Assembly (NCBI GenBank): GCA_016192105.1
Contig: JACPUV010000022.1
Span: 62,001-126,000, forward strand
Length of the DNA: 64,000 bases
Reading direction: 5' to 3'
Origin: Sphingobacteriales bacterium
GTDB taxonomy: Bacteria; Bacteroidota; Bacteroidia; Chitinophagales; Chitinophagaceae
This document shows positions 24,968-33,839 of the stretch, piece after piece. The notes under the pieces are model-generated. The model was given only the letters and a program-made list of their open reading frames with translations, ran no database searches and was not told the origin of the DNA. Numbering within the stretch: position 1 is the stretch's first letter; each line of letters opens with the position of its first letter. The translations under genes were made by a program, and so were the position numbers.

Positions 24968-27412
24968 ATGACGATTTCTTATAAATGGCTGAGTGAATAT
25001 TTACCCGCGGGGCCGGCAGGACAGCCCGTTGTTGACCCGGAACGTTTGAGCCGTATCCTGACTTCCATTGGCCTGGAAGTGGAAAGCATGGAGGCCTATG
25101 AAGAAGTAAAGGGCGGGCTGAAAGGCCTGGTGATCGGGGAAGTATTGCATACCGAAAAACATCCCAATGCCGATAAATTAACCCTGGCCCGCGTTTCTGT
25201 TGGCGCCGGGGAACCCCTGCAGATCGTGTGCGGGGCACCCAATGTGGCCGCCGGTCAGAAGGTGGTCGTGGCTACCGTGGGTACTACTATTTATCCCTCC
25301 GCGGGTGAACCGATGACCATGAAAGTGGCAAAGATCCGCAATGTGGAAAGCTATGGTATGATCTGCGCGGAGGATGAGATCGGGCTTGGCAGCTCCCATG
25401 CCGGCATCCTGGTATTGCCCGCAGCTGCCAATGTGGGTACTCCTGCAGCAGACTATTTTAAACCATACAGCGATATCATCTATGAGATCGGGCTTACTCC
25501 CAACCGGATGGACGCCATGAGCCACTGGGGCGTGGCCCGGGATGTTTGCGCTTATTTAAGTCACCACGATAAAAAAGATTTCAAGCCCAGGCTCCCGGTG
25601 ATCAATGGCTTCAAAGCGGATAGCCTTTCTTTTCCCATTGAAGTAAAAGTGGAAAACGAAGCGGCCTGCCCCCGTTATTCCGGTGTGAGCATTGACAAGG
25701 TGACGATTGGCGAATCCCCGCTCTGGTTAAAACAACGGTTAAAAGCCATCGGGCTGCGCCCCATCAATAATATTGTTGACATCACCAATTATATCCAGCA
25801 CGAAACCGGCCAGCCCCTCCACGCGTTTGACGCGGAACTGATCAGTGGCCGGAAAATAGTGGTGAAAAACCTGCCGGAGCGAACCCGTTTTGTGACCCTG
25901 GATGAAAAAGAACGAGCCCTGGGCGCCGACGACCTGATGATCTGTGATGAAAAAGAAGGAATCTGTATTGCCGGTGTATTCGGGGGACTACACAGCGGGG
26001 TAACAGAAAAAACAAAAACCATCTTTCTCGAGAGCGCTTTTTTTGAAGGGATCGGTATCCGCAAAACCTCCTTCCGTCACAACCTGCGGACCGATGCGGC
26101 CAGCCGCTTTGAGAAAGGAACAGATATATCCGCTACGGTCCTGGTCTTAAAAAGAGCCGCCTTGCTGATCAAAGAAATCTGCGGCGGGGAGATTGCTTCA
26201 GAAATAACTGACAACTACCCGAATAAGAAAGAGAAGACCGAAATTGTAGTGAAATGGCATTATATTAAAAAACTGAGCGGGAAGAATTATCACCCGGATA
26301 CGGCAAAAAACATACTGACCGGCCTGGGTTTTGAGATCATCAAAGAAGGAATTGATGAACTGCGGGTATCGGTTCCTTACCACAAGCCGGATATCAGTTT
26401 ACCGGCCGATATTGTGGAAGAGATCGTACGGATTGACGGGCTCGACAATATCCATATCCCGGAAGCGATCACCATTACGCCGGCGGTGGAAGAGCAGTAT
26501 GCAGCGGAAGTATTCCGGGAAAAAACAGCCAATTACCTGGTGGGACTCGGCTACCATGAAATGATGACCAACTCCATTACCAATGCGGCCTATTTTTCAG
26601 CCGAAGAACTGGAATCGATGGTCAGCATGAAGAACAGCCTTAGTGCTGAATTGAATATCCTGCGCAATTCGCTTTTTGAAACAGCGCTTGAAGTAGTGGC
26701 CCATAACCTGAACCATAAAAACAATTCGCTCCGCTTGTTTGAATTCGGAAAGGCTTACAGCACACAGGGGCCCGGTAAGTATGCGGAGCAGGAACAGCTT
26801 TGCATCCTGCTCTCCGGGAATGTAAGAGAGGATCACTGGAAAGAAAAAGCAGTTGCTGCTGATTTTTATGCACTGAAAGGAACCGTGGAAAATGTCCTGC
26901 GTGTACTGGGGGTGAAACCGGATACCGTGGAAAGCCTGCCGGTCCCCAAAATGCGGCATCAGATCGTTTATCGCGTCAACAACCAGGTGATCGCCGGGGC
27001 CGGAGAGGTCAGCAAACCGCAGCTCGACAAATTCGGGATCAGGCAACCTGTGTTCTATGCAGGCCTCAACTGGGAATTACTGGTGACCCTTGCCGCCGCA
27101 GGCAGTTCGCAAATCCGGGAGATTCCCAAATACCCCGCTGTGCAGCGGGACCTGGCGATGATCGTGGCGAAAGAACTGCCCTGGGCTGAGGTAGAAAAAA
27201 CCGTGCAAAAGATAAAGCTCGACAAACTCCGTGACATCAAACTCTTTGATATATTCGAAAGCGAAAAACTGGGAGCCGGGAAAAAATCCGTGGCAGTCAA
27301 TTTTACGTTCCTTGATGAAGAAAAAACCCTGACGGATAAAGAAATTGACGGCTGGATGAACCGGATCATGGGAACCCTGGAAAAAGACCTGCAGGCTGAA
27401 ATCAGAAAATGA
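24968..27412 (+). CDS. pheT: Phenylalanyl-tRNA synthetase beta subunit
   Basis: An 814-residue PheT, the large subunit of the alpha2beta2 enzyme; it carries the editing site and the tRNA-binding modules. Domain order is standard: an N-terminal EMAP/tRNA-binding OB fold (about 40-160, ending in AEDEIGLG), the B3/B4 editing domain (about 210-400), B5 (about 405-480), the catalytic-like core, and the C-terminal ferredoxin-like anticodon-binding domain (FDIFESEKLG). Its stop overlaps the next start by four bases (ATGA). PheS is not in the window. Confidence 0.97.
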   Translation: MTISYKWLSEYLPAGPAGQPVVDPERLSRILTSIGLEVESMEAYEEVKGGLKGLVIGEVLHTEKHPNADKLTLARVSVGAGEPLQIVCGAPNVAAGQKVVVATVGTTIYPSAGEPMTMKVAKIRNVESYGMICAEDEIGLGSSHAGILVLPAAANVGTPAADYFKPYSDIIYEIGLTPNRMDAMSHWGVARDVCAYLSHHDKKDFKPRLPVINGFKADSLSFPIEVKVENEAACPRYSGVSIDKVTIGESPLWLKQRLKAIGLRPINNIVDITNYIQHETGQPLHAFDAELISGRKIVVKNLPERTRFVTLDEKERALGADDLMICDEKEGICIAGVFGGLHSGVTEKTKTIFLESAFFEGIGIRKTSFRHNLRTDAASRFEKGTDISATVLVLKRAALLIKEICGGEIASEITDNYPNKKEKTEIVVKWHYIKKLSGKNYHPDTAKNILTGLGFEIIKEGIDELRVSVPYHKPDISLPADIVEEIVRIDGLDNIHIPEAITITPAVEEQYAAEVFREKTANYLVGLGYHEMMTNSITNAAYFSAEELESMVSMKNSLSAELNILRNSLFETALEVVAHNLNHKNNSLRLFEFGKAYSTQGPGKYAEQEQLCILLSGNVREDHWKEKAVAADFYALKGTVENVLRVLGVKPDTVESLPVPKMRHQIVYRVNNQVIAGAGEVSKPQLDKFGIRQPVFYAGLNWELLVTLAAAGSSQIREIPKYPAVQRDLAMIVAKELPWAEVEKTVQKIKLDKLRDIKLFDIFESEKLGAGKKSVAVNFTFLDEEKTLTDKEIDGWMNRIMGTLEKDLQAEIRK

Positions 27413-27696
27413 ACAATACCGGGCAACAACTAAAAAACATACAGGACAAGCTCCAGCAATTGCTGAAGCAGTACACCGCTGTGCAGAAGGAAAATCAGCA
27501 ACTGAAAAAGGAACTGGACTCCGTGCAGGAGAAATTATCGCAACAACATAAAAATGCGGAAGAGCTGAAACAACAGGTCAGTGTGTTAAAGATGAATGCC
27601 GGAGGGATGAGTGAGGCGGATAAGAAAGAGTTTGAAAAAAGGATCAGCCGTTACCTGAAAGAGATCGACCGTTGCATTGCATTACTGGGAGAATGA
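27409..27696 (+). CDS. Coiled-coil protein between pheT and zapA
   Basis: A 95-residue, almost wholly coiled-coil protein rich in Gln, Lys and Glu, with heptad hydrophobics over about residues 5-65 and a short helix at the end (RISRYLKEIDRCIALLGE). The start overlaps the pheT stop (ATGA). A small coiled-coil gene between pheT and zapA is, as I recall, conserved in Bacteroidota, which hints at a division role like ZapB, a coiled-coil partner of ZapA. This is inference from position and shape, not sequence identity. Confidence 0.75.
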   Translation: MNNTGQQLKNIQDKLQQLLKQYTAVQKENQQLKKELDSVQEKLSQQHKNAEELKQQVSVLKMNAGGMSEADKKEFEKRISRYLKEIDRCIALLGE

Positions 27697-27697
27697 A

Positions 27698-27955
27698 TCA
27701 TACCCTTTTTACCAGGTTCATTTTCATTTCATCGTCACCATGCGAGAGTTCCAATGTATAACGGCCATAGGGCAGGTCATTCAGTCCGGCCCAGATCAGC
27801 TCTTCTTTATCCCTGGTGAATTTTTTCTCGAGGGTGCGGCAGACACAACCCCGTTCGTCTTTCAGCACACCGCGAAGGGGGTGAAAGCCTTTCATGGCAG
27901 TTAACTGAAACTGTAATGCATCAATAAAAACTGATGACCTGACTTTTACAAACAT
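27698..27955 (-). CDS. Small protein of unknown function
   Basis: An 85-residue reading frame with plausible protein character: no runs of rare residues, alternating hydrophobic and charged beta-like segments, and a C-terminus (LPYGRYTLELSHGDDEMK) that resembles a beta-sandwich edge. No family recognised. It is transcribed against the pheT-zapA operon and ends one base from the end of the coiled-coil gene. Its presence would split that operon, so zapA may need its own promoter. Confidence 0.5.
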   Translation of the reverse strand: MFVKVRSSVFIDALQFQLTAMKGFHPLRGVLKDERGCVCRTLEKKFTRDKEELIWAGLNDLPYGRYTLELSHGDDEMKMNLVKRV

Positions 27956-28080
27956 GCTGGCAAACGTTTTGGTTGTAATCGTTTCCCACAGTGGCCCTTA
28001 ACCTCTTAGTTTTCAATCAGGTAGCCTGGTGCTAATAATGGTACCGAATGTAGATAAAATATTCAGAAATTGCAAGCTTT

Positions 28081-28374
28081 ATGAGTGAATTAATTCCCAT
28101 ATCTGCCCTTATCGGTGACCGGACCTACCGGATCAAGATTGATCCAAAAGACGAAGAACTGGTCCGGAAAACACTAAAAACCGTCAATGATAAGATCATT
28201 GAATTCAAGACCCAGTTTGCCGGTAAGGACATGCAGGACTATATCGCCATGGTCATGATCTGGTTTGCCACCGAGATCCAGTCCGGTCAGTCCGACCAAT
28301 TATTGAAAGAAGAAATCAGCGGGCAACTCGGGCAACTGGAGAAAATGATCGATGCCCGCCTGGCGGGGAATTAA
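28081..28374 (+). CDS. zapA: Cell division protein ZapA
   Basis: A 97-residue ZapA, which binds and bundles FtsZ filaments at the division ring. The N-terminal ISALIGDRTYRIKIDPKDEELV is the beta-rich ZapA head, and the rest is the long helix that dimerises. The gene order pheT, coiled-coil, zapA, rny matches what I know of other Bacteroidota, here broken by two minus-strand genes. Confidence 0.9.
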   Translation: MSELIPISALIGDRTYRIKIDPKDEELVRKTLKTVNDKIIEFKTQFAGKDMQDYIAMVMIWFATEIQSGQSDQLLKEEISGQLGQLEKMIDARLAGN

Positions 28375-28415
28375 AATTTGAAAAACCGCGAACCCGGCCA
28401 TCTTATTCTCCCCAA

Positions 28416-28465
28416 CTCCCAGACTCCGGACTCCCGGCTCCCGGCTCCCGGCTCCCAACTCCCGA
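28416..28465. repeat. CTCCCGG heptad array after the TlpA-like gene
   Basis: About nine words (CTCCCAA, CTCCCAG, CTCCGGA, CTCCCGG and similar), almost all in 7-base phase (one step of 8). The array ends at the stop codon of the TlpA-like gene. It is strictly pyrimidine-rich on the plus strand and has no inverted arm, unlike the pckA and rny arrays. Confidence 0.85.
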
Positions 28466-29611
28466 CTACCTGACCAACTCGCTAATCTTTTTCTCCAACT
28501 CCTCCCCCCTGATATTTTTTGCAATGATCCTTCCTTCCGGGTCCAGCAGCAGGTTTTGGGGGATCGCCCGGATGCCATATTGTTTAGCCACCGCATTGTC
28601 CCAGAATTTCAGGTCACTTACCTGGGTCCATTCCAGTTTGTCATCATGAATCGCCTTCATCCATTTTTCTTTCTGGCCGGGGCGGTCCAGCGATACCCCG
28701 ATCACTCCGAAATTCCGGTCTTTGTACTTGTTGAATACTTTAACCACATTCGGGTTTTCAGCCCGGCAGGGGCCACACCAGCTCGCCCAGAAATCGATCA
28801 GTACATAACGGCCCCGGAGGGATGAAAGGGAAACCGGTTTATCAAGTGTATCGTTCTGCGTAAACTCAGGCGCCATTTTTCCAATACCGGTTTTCTTCGC
28901 AGTCTCCAGGCTTTCCCCGAATGCTGCGGCAGAAGGATAGCTCCTGTTGGCAGGCGACAATGCATTGAACAGGGGTTCCACCTTATCGGCATTAATATCC
29001 CAGCCGGCATATTGCTTCAGGGCGTATAAAGCCAGCGGGGAGGATGGGTTAGCTTTCACAAATTCGCCATACACTTTTTCATTCTTCTCCTGGTCAATGG
29101 CATCAATTTCGTCTTCCAGTTTGTTTTGATTCTCCAGGTCCTTTGCTTTTGCATACTCCCGGTATTTCTCAACGAGGGGTTTCATTCTTTCTTCAAATGG
29201 CTTTTCCTGTTCCTGCAGTTTTGCATACTCATTGTGAACGGCAGCGCCCTTTACCGTGATATGGCTGAAGGAATCCACCGAGGTAATGCTGATCTTACCC
29301 GGCTGAATAAAAACAGCCGCCATATCCCGGCCCGAAACAAGGGGGACCTTTATCCCTTTTTCATCCGGTTTGTATTTTACCCGGATCCTTGCCAGGACCG
29401 GTTCGGCGATCTTACCGGTAAACTGGTATTTCCCTTCTTTCACGGTGGTACTGTCCGTTTTCCAGTCGTCCCCCGCCTGGTATTGCAGGAATACCCATTC
29501 CGGCTGCATTTTCAGATTGATCAGTTTTCCGTTCAACCGAAAGGATTTCCCGCTTTCCTGGGCCCCGGCCAGCAGGGGGAGTAAAAGGAACCATACTATT
29601 CCGTGTTTCAT
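28466..29611 (-). CDS. TlpA-like disulfide reductase with DUF4369 domain
   Basis: A 381-residue exported thioredoxin-fold protein. A signal peptide is seen at the start (VWFLLLPLLAGAQ), then a DUF4369-like beta domain (about 20-130), a charged helical linker (about 135-190) and a thioredoxin-like TlpA domain with the redox motif WASWCGPC (Cys279, Cys282) and a cis-Pro in RAIPQN. It probably reduces or isomerises disulfides in the periplasm. Start at the ATG before KHGIVWF (29611); upstream in-frame codons lack a signal peptide. The gene is antisense to the zapA-rny order. A heptad array abuts the stop. Confidence 0.88.
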   Translation of the reverse strand: MKHGIVWFLLLPLLAGAQESGKSFRLNGKLINLKMQPEWVFLQYQAGDDWKTDSTTVKEGKYQFTGKIAEPVLARIRVKYKPDEKGIKVPLVSGRDMAAVFIQPGKISITSVDSFSHITVKGAAVHNEYAKLQEQEKPFEERMKPLVEKYREYAKAKDLENQNKLEDEIDAIDQEKNEKVYGEFVKANPSSPLALYALKQYAGWDINADKVEPLFNALSPANRSYPSAAAFGESLETAKKTGIGKMAPEFTQNDTLDKPVSLSSLRGRYVLIDFWASWCGPCRAENPNVVKVFNKYKDRNFGVIGVSLDRPGQKEKWMKAIHDDKLEWTQVSDLKFWDNAVAKQYGIRAIPQNLLLDPEGRIIAKNIRGEELEKKISELVR

Positions 29612-29730
29612 ATACATTTTTTTAAGGCGGTAAATTAAGATTTTGAGCGTGTGTATCCACAATAATTACACGGGCGGAGATTTCCCGGGAAACCCTTAAT
29701 TCCTGATTTCCTGCTTTTCCTCCGGTTTTG

Positions 29731-29738
29731 TATCTTCG
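29731..29738 (+). promoter_or_regulatory. -7 box upstream of rny
   Basis: TATCTTCG with no strong TTTG at the -33 position; leader of about 75 bases to the ATG at 29820. Confidence 0.4.
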
Positions 29739-29819
29739 CTGATTACATATACCCGGGTCCTTCGGGGCCGGAATCGTATGATTAAAAAAGCATTGTGCAA
29801 CACTTAAACAAAAAAATTC

Positions 29820-31385
29820 ATGGATCCGAATATATTATCCGTCGTCGTTGGCGCAGGAGCCCTTATTTTGGGTATCCTGCTGGGTAAATTTTTATTTGCC
29901 AGGAATTCCCGCAAACAAATCGAGGAAGCAGAATTACAGTCACAAACCATCCTGAAAGAAGCCGAACTGAGGGCGGAAACCATCCGTAAGGAAAAGGAAC
30001 TGGAAGCAAAGGAAAAATCCGTGCAGCTGAAAGCCGCGCACGACAAGGAAGTCTTTGAGAAGAACAAAAAGATCAATGATGCGGAAAACCGTATCCGCCA
30101 GAAAGAGCAGACGATCAACCAGAAAGAAGGAAACATTGACAAGCAGCTCAAGGAAAATGAGGTGATCAAAGAAAACCTCAACCGCCAGATCGAGCTGATC
30201 AATATCAAAAGAACTGAACTGGAAAAACACCAGGAAGAGCATATACGCCGCCTTGAGAAGATTGCCGGCCTCTCTGCAGATGAGGCCCGGACCCAACTGG
30301 TCGAAAGCCTGAAACACGAGGCCCAGACCCAGGCCATGTCCCTGCAGCAGGAGATCATTGAAGACGCCAAACAAAAAGCCAATAAAGAAGCCCGTAAGAT
30401 CATTATCCAGACCATCCAGCGGACTGCGGCGGAACAGGCTATTGAAAACTCCATTACTGTTTTCAACCTGGAAAGTGATGAGATCAAAGGACAGATCATC
30501 GGTCGTGAAGGACGAAATATCCGGGCTATCGAAGCCGCTACAGGGGTTGACCTGATCGTGGATGATACGCCGGAAGCCATTCTTTTATCCAGCTTTGACC
30601 CGCTCCGCCGGGAGATTGCCCGCCTGAGCCTGCAACGGCTGGTGGCAGATGGCCGTATCCACCCGGCCCGTATCGAGGAAGTGGTGGAAAAAACCCGCAA
30701 ACAAATCGAAGAGCAGGTAATGGAGATCGGGGAAAGAACCGTGATCGAACTCGGCATCCATGGACTCCATAAAGAACTGGTACGGATGGTGGGACGGATG
30801 CGCTTCCGTTCTTCTTATGGCCAAAACCTGCTGATGCACAGTCGTGAGACAGCCAATCTCTGTGCTACAATGGCTGCTGAACTGGGATTGAATCCCAAAC
30901 TGGCCAAGCGGGCCGGTCTTTTACACGATATCGGGAAAGTACCTGATGAGGAAAGTGAACTGAGCCATGCCCTGCTGGGTGCGAAACTGGCCGAAAAATA
31001 CGGGGAGAACCCGGCCGTAGTAAATGCAATCGGCGCCCACCACGATGAAATGGAAATGCAGTATGTCATTTCTCCCATTATCCAGGCCTGTGACGCAATC
31101 AGCGGTGCCCGTCCGGGCGCCCGCCGCGAGATCATGCAGCAGTACCTGCAACGGATCAAGGACCTGGAAAACCTGGCCATGGCCTATAACGGGGTGGAAA
31201 AAGCCTATGCCATACAAGCCGGTCGTGAACTGAGGGTGATCGTGGAGGCCGATAAAGTAACCGACCAGGATTCTGACCGCCTTTCTTTTGAGATTGCCCA
31301 GAAAATACAAACAGAAATGACCTTCCCCGGCCAGATTAAAGTAACCGTTATCCGGGAAAAGAGGGCCGTGAATGTAGCCCGTTAA
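29820..31385 (+). CDS. rny: Ribonuclease Y
   Basis: A 521-residue membrane-anchored endoribonuclease that starts mRNA decay. Order of parts: N-terminal transmembrane helix (about 5-25, [15 protein letters not shown]), a long coiled coil (about 30-190), a KH RNA-binding domain ([17 protein letters not shown], about 225-240), an HD domain with the metal-binding [11 protein letters not shown] and the conserved GAHHDE, and the RNase Y C-terminal domain. Length is typical. It has its own -7 box and a strong inverted-repeat hairpin right after the stop. Confidence 0.97.
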   Translation: MDPNILSVVVGAGALILGILLGKFLFARNSRKQIEEAELQSQTILKEAELRAETIRKEKELEAKEKSVQLKAAHDKEVFEKNKKINDAENRIRQKEQTINQKEGNIDKQLKENEVIKENLNRQIELINIKRTELEKHQEEHIRRLEKIAGLSADEARTQLVESLKHEAQTQAMSLQQEIIEDAKQKANKEARKIIIQTIQRTAAEQAIENSITVFNLESDEIKGQIIGREGRNIRAIEAATGVDLIVDDTPEAILLSSFDPLRREIARLSLQRLVADGRIHPARIEEVVEKTRKQIEEQVMEIGERTVIELGIHGLHKELVRMVGRMRFRSSYGQNLLMHSRETANLCATMAAELGLNPKLAKRAGLLHDIGKVPDEESELSHALLGAKLAEKYGENPAVVNAIGAHHDEMEMQYVISPIIQACDAISGARPGARREIMQQYLQRIKDLENLAMAYNGVEKAYAIQAGRELRVIVEADKVTDQDSDRLSFEIAQKIQTEMTFPGQIKVTVIREKRAVNVAR

Positions 31386-31387
31386 CA

Positions 31388-31454
31388 GATTGAAAATTAA
31401 TAAGTTGGCAGGTTGACCGGTTCCCCTTTCAACCTGCCGGCTTATCAACAAATC
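31388..31454. terminator. Long inverted-repeat hairpin after rny
   Basis: Arm one (31388-31416, containing AAGTTGGCAGGTTGA) pairs with arm two (31429-31454, TCAACCTGCCGGCTT) almost perfectly. It starts 2 bases past the rny stop codon. Words in the arms repeat at 7-8 bases, so it belongs to the heptad-array class. No long T run follows, so it may act as a 3' stabiliser as much as a terminator. Confidence 0.6.
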
Positions 31455-31492
31455 AACCGGACTTATTTTTTTTAACAACCGGGTCAAAGGGA

Positions 31493-31524
31493 TTTGGAAG
31501 TTCAGGCTCACAATCCTACCTTTG
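31493..31524 (+). promoter_or_regulatory. Predicted rplS promoter
   Basis: TTTG (31493-31496), a 20-base spacer, then TACCTTTG (31517-31524): full consensus. About 22 bases before the ATG at 31547. Confidence 0.65.
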
Positions 31525-31546
31525 CCCTCCCTAAAAATCAGGAATT

Positions 31547-31915
31547 ATGAACGCTATCGCATATGTACATGAGCAGTTATCCGGCAAGAAAGAGTTTCCT
31601 GCTTTCAAACCCGGTGACAATATTACCGTGAATTACAAGATCATAGAAGGTAATAAGGAAAGGATCCAGTCTTTTAAAGGCGATGTGATCAAAAAGCAGG
31701 GCAACGGGCATACCGCCAGTTTTACCGTTCGTAAGATCTCTGACGGAGTGGGTGTGGAAAGGGTGTTTCCTTTTTACTCTCCCAATATCGAGTCTATTGA
31801 AGTAAATAAAACCGGTCATGTTCGCCGTGCGAAGCTGTTTTACCAGCGGACCCGCAGCGGTAAGAGCGCCAGGATCCGTGAAAAGAGAATGGCCGTTGCT
31901 GAATCAGCAAAATAA
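31547..31915 (+). CDS. rplS: 50S ribosomal protein L19
   Basis: A 122-residue L19, located at the interface of the 30S and 50S subunits. FKPGDNITVNYKIIEGNKER, GNGHTASFTVRKISDGVGVER and VRRAKLFYQR are family signatures. It is slightly longer than E. coli L19 (115) owing to a basic tail (SARIREKRMAVAESAK). It is a single gene with a consensus promoter and a strong terminator. Confidence 0.97.
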   Translation: MNAIAYVHEQLSGKKEFPAFKPGDNITVNYKIIEGNKERIQSFKGDVIKKQGNGHTASFTVRKISDGVGVERVFPFYSPNIESIEVNKTGHVRRAKLFYQRTRSGKSARIREKRMAVAESAK

Positions 31916-31931
31916 AAATATCAGGATATTG

Positions 31932-31965
31932 AAAAGGCTGTGCCGCAGGGTACGGCCTTTTTTTA
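31932..31965 (+). terminator. Intrinsic terminator after rplS
   Basis: AAAGGCTGTGCC pairs with GGTACGGCCTTT across a GCAG loop (12 base pairs including two G-U), followed by a run of T. Confidence 0.88.
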
Positions 31966-32091
31966 TTGGGTCCGGGGGAACCTATACCTTCATCCCTGCA
32001 AATCCCGGGTGGATTACCCGTCCCGGGGCCGGTACTTTTCCCGGGAAAACCATTTTCCTCAATTATTATTCCCCGTTTTTTAACTAGTTCC

Positions 32092-32099
32092 TATCTTTG
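32092..32099 (+). promoter_or_regulatory. -7 box of tatA
   Basis: A perfect TATCTTTG, 20 bases before the tatA ATG. No obvious -33 TTTG at the usual distance. Confidence 0.45.
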
Positions 32100-32119
32100 G
32101 TTTCTAATTCTGTCAGATT

Positions 32120-32329
32120 ATGATACAACCTACATTACTGGGTATGCTGGGCACCAACGAAATCATCATCATCCTGGTGATTGTCCTCCTTTTATTCGGA
32201 GGCAGAAAAATCCCCGAACTGATGCGCGGTCTCGGCAAAGGTGTACGTGAGTTCAATGATGCAAAAAGCAATGTGAAGCGGGAAATAGAAGAAAGCGCCA
32301 CCGATGTGAAAAACTCTGTAAAGGAGTAA
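32120..32329 (+). CDS. tatA: Sec-independent translocase subunit TatA/E
   Basis: A 69-residue TatA-type protein: one N-terminal transmembrane helix (about 12-28, [14 protein letters not shown]), the [16 protein letters not shown] hinge and amphipathic helix, and a charged tail. TatA oligomers form the path for folded proteins in the Tat system. TatC is not in the window. The gene has its own -7 box and is followed 46 bases later by gatA, so the two may be co-transcribed. Confidence 0.92.
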   Translation: MIQPTLLGMLGTNEIIIILVIVLLLFGGRKIPELMRGLGKGVREFNDAKSNVKREIEESATDVKNSVKE

Positions 32330-32375
32330 TCTTTTTTCACCGGCTACTTATTAACCTCCCAAAAAGCATTCGCTT

Positions 32376-33800
32376 TTGTTTCACTATTCTTCCATTGAGC
32401 AATATCATGCTCAATTACAGGATGCAACGGCCAGTTGTGTTCAGGCAGTTGAGCATTACCTGCAGCAGATCAGTTCGTGCCGGCATTTAAATGCGTTTAC
32501 CGAAGTATATGCGGAAGAGGCGTTGGCCAGGGCAAGGACCCTCGACCAGCAGCGTGCCGCCGGAAAGCCGATGGGCAAACTGCATGGAGTGGTCACCGGG
32601 CTCAAGGATGTGATCTGTTATAAGGACCATCCCCTCACGGCCGCTTCGGGCATCCTTGAAAACTTCCGTTCCATTTATTCCGCCACAGCGGTGGAACGGC
32701 TTTTACAGGAAGAAGCGATCCTTATCGGGAACCTGAACTGTGATGAATTTGCCATGGGGTCCACCAATGAGAACTCGGTTTATGGCAAAGTGCTGAATGC
32801 GCGGGACGAAACCCGGGTTCCCGGCGGTTCCTCCGGGGGATCGGCTGTGGCGGTACAGGCTGGTCTTTGCATGGTTTCCCTGGGCAGCGATACCGGCGGA
32901 TCCGTTCGCCAGCCGGCCGATTTCTGCGGCATTATCGGTTTAAAACCCAGCTATGGCCGCATTTCCCGGTACGGGCTGATCGCCTATGCCTCCTCCTTTG
33001 ACCAGATCGGTATCTTCGGAAATACGGTTCCCGATGTAGCTCTTTTGCTGGAGATCATGGCAGGAGCGGATGAATATGACAGCACGGTTTCGCAACAACC
33101 TGTTCCGCCGTACAGCAGCCTGTTAAACGCGAAAAAGAAATACCGGATCGCTTTTCTGGAAGAAGCGCTGAATCATCCCAGCCTGGACCCCGAGATCGCC
33201 TCCGGGATCCGGAAGCAACTGGAACAACTGGAAGCAGCCGGTCATGAAGTAAAGGCTGAACGTTTTGATTTGCTCGACTATATTGTACCTGCTTATTATG
33301 TACTGACCACGGCCGAGGCTTCGTCCAATCTTTCCCGTTATGACGGGATAAAATTCGGCCACCGGGCAAAAAACGGGGATACCGATCTGACCGGGCTTTA
33401 TAAAATGTCGCGCAGTGAAGGGTTTGGAAAAGAGGTCAAGCGCCGCATCATGCTGGGTACTTTTGTGCTGAGTGCCGGCTATTATGATGCGTATTTCACC
33501 CGGGCCCAGCAGGTAAGGCAACTGCTTTGCCAAAGGATGAATGGTCTTTTCGAATCTTATGATTTTATTATCATGCCCACTTCCCCTGTAACAGCCTTCC
33601 GGGCCGGTGAAAAACTGGAGGACCCGATAGCCATGTATCTCGCTGATATTTACACGGTAATGGCCAATCTCGTGGGATGCCCCGCAATCTCCCTTCCGCT
33701 TTTTACGCATAGCAATGGTATGCCCTTCGGGCTGCAGGTCATGGCAAACCGCTTCGATGAGGTATCTTTGCTCCGGTTTTCACATGAACTTCTTTCCTGA
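32376..33800 (+). CDS. gatA: Asp/Glu-tRNA amidotransferase subunit A
   Basis: A 474-residue amidase subunit of GatCAB, which frees ammonia from glutamine. The amidase-signature triad is visible: Lys in VVTGLKDVI, Ser in GSDTGGSVRQPA and the catalytic Ser in GGSSGGSAVAV. The reading frame has no ATG at the expected place; family similarity starts at a TTG codon (32376) giving MFHYSSIEQYH, and an in-frame TAA lies upstream at 32352. So a TTG start is called. GatC is 16 kb away on the same strand, and GatB is outside the window. Confidence 0.95.
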   Translation: MFHYSSIEQYHAQLQDATASCVQAVEHYLQQISSCRHLNAFTEVYAEEALARARTLDQQRAAGKPMGKLHGVVTGLKDVICYKDHPLTAASGILENFRSIYSATAVERLLQEEAILIGNLNCDEFAMGSTNENSVYGKVLNARDETRVPGGSSGGSAVAVQAGLCMVSLGSDTGGSVRQPADFCGIIGLKPSYGRISRYGLIAYASSFDQIGIFGNTVPDVALLLEIMAGADEYDSTVSQQPVPPYSSLLNAKKKYRIAFLEEALNHPSLDPEIASGIRKQLEQLEAAGHEVKAERFDLLDYIVPAYYVLTTAEASSNLSRYDGIKFGHRAKNGDTDLTGLYKMSRSEGFGKEVKRRIMLGTFVLSAGYYDAYFTRAQQVRQLLCQRMNGLFESYDFIIMPTSPVTAFRAGEKLEDPIAMYLADIYTVMANLVGCPAISLPLFTHSNGMPFGLQVMANRFDEVSLLRFSHELLS

Positions 33801-33839
33801 ACGCCACACACACCCGGTAAACCCTTATCAGTACCGCAA

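Noticed and set aside
29804..30757. A 317-residue minus-strand frame opposite rny
   Set aside because: It is Ser- and Arg-rich and mirrors the coiled-coil coding strand of rny; no family features.
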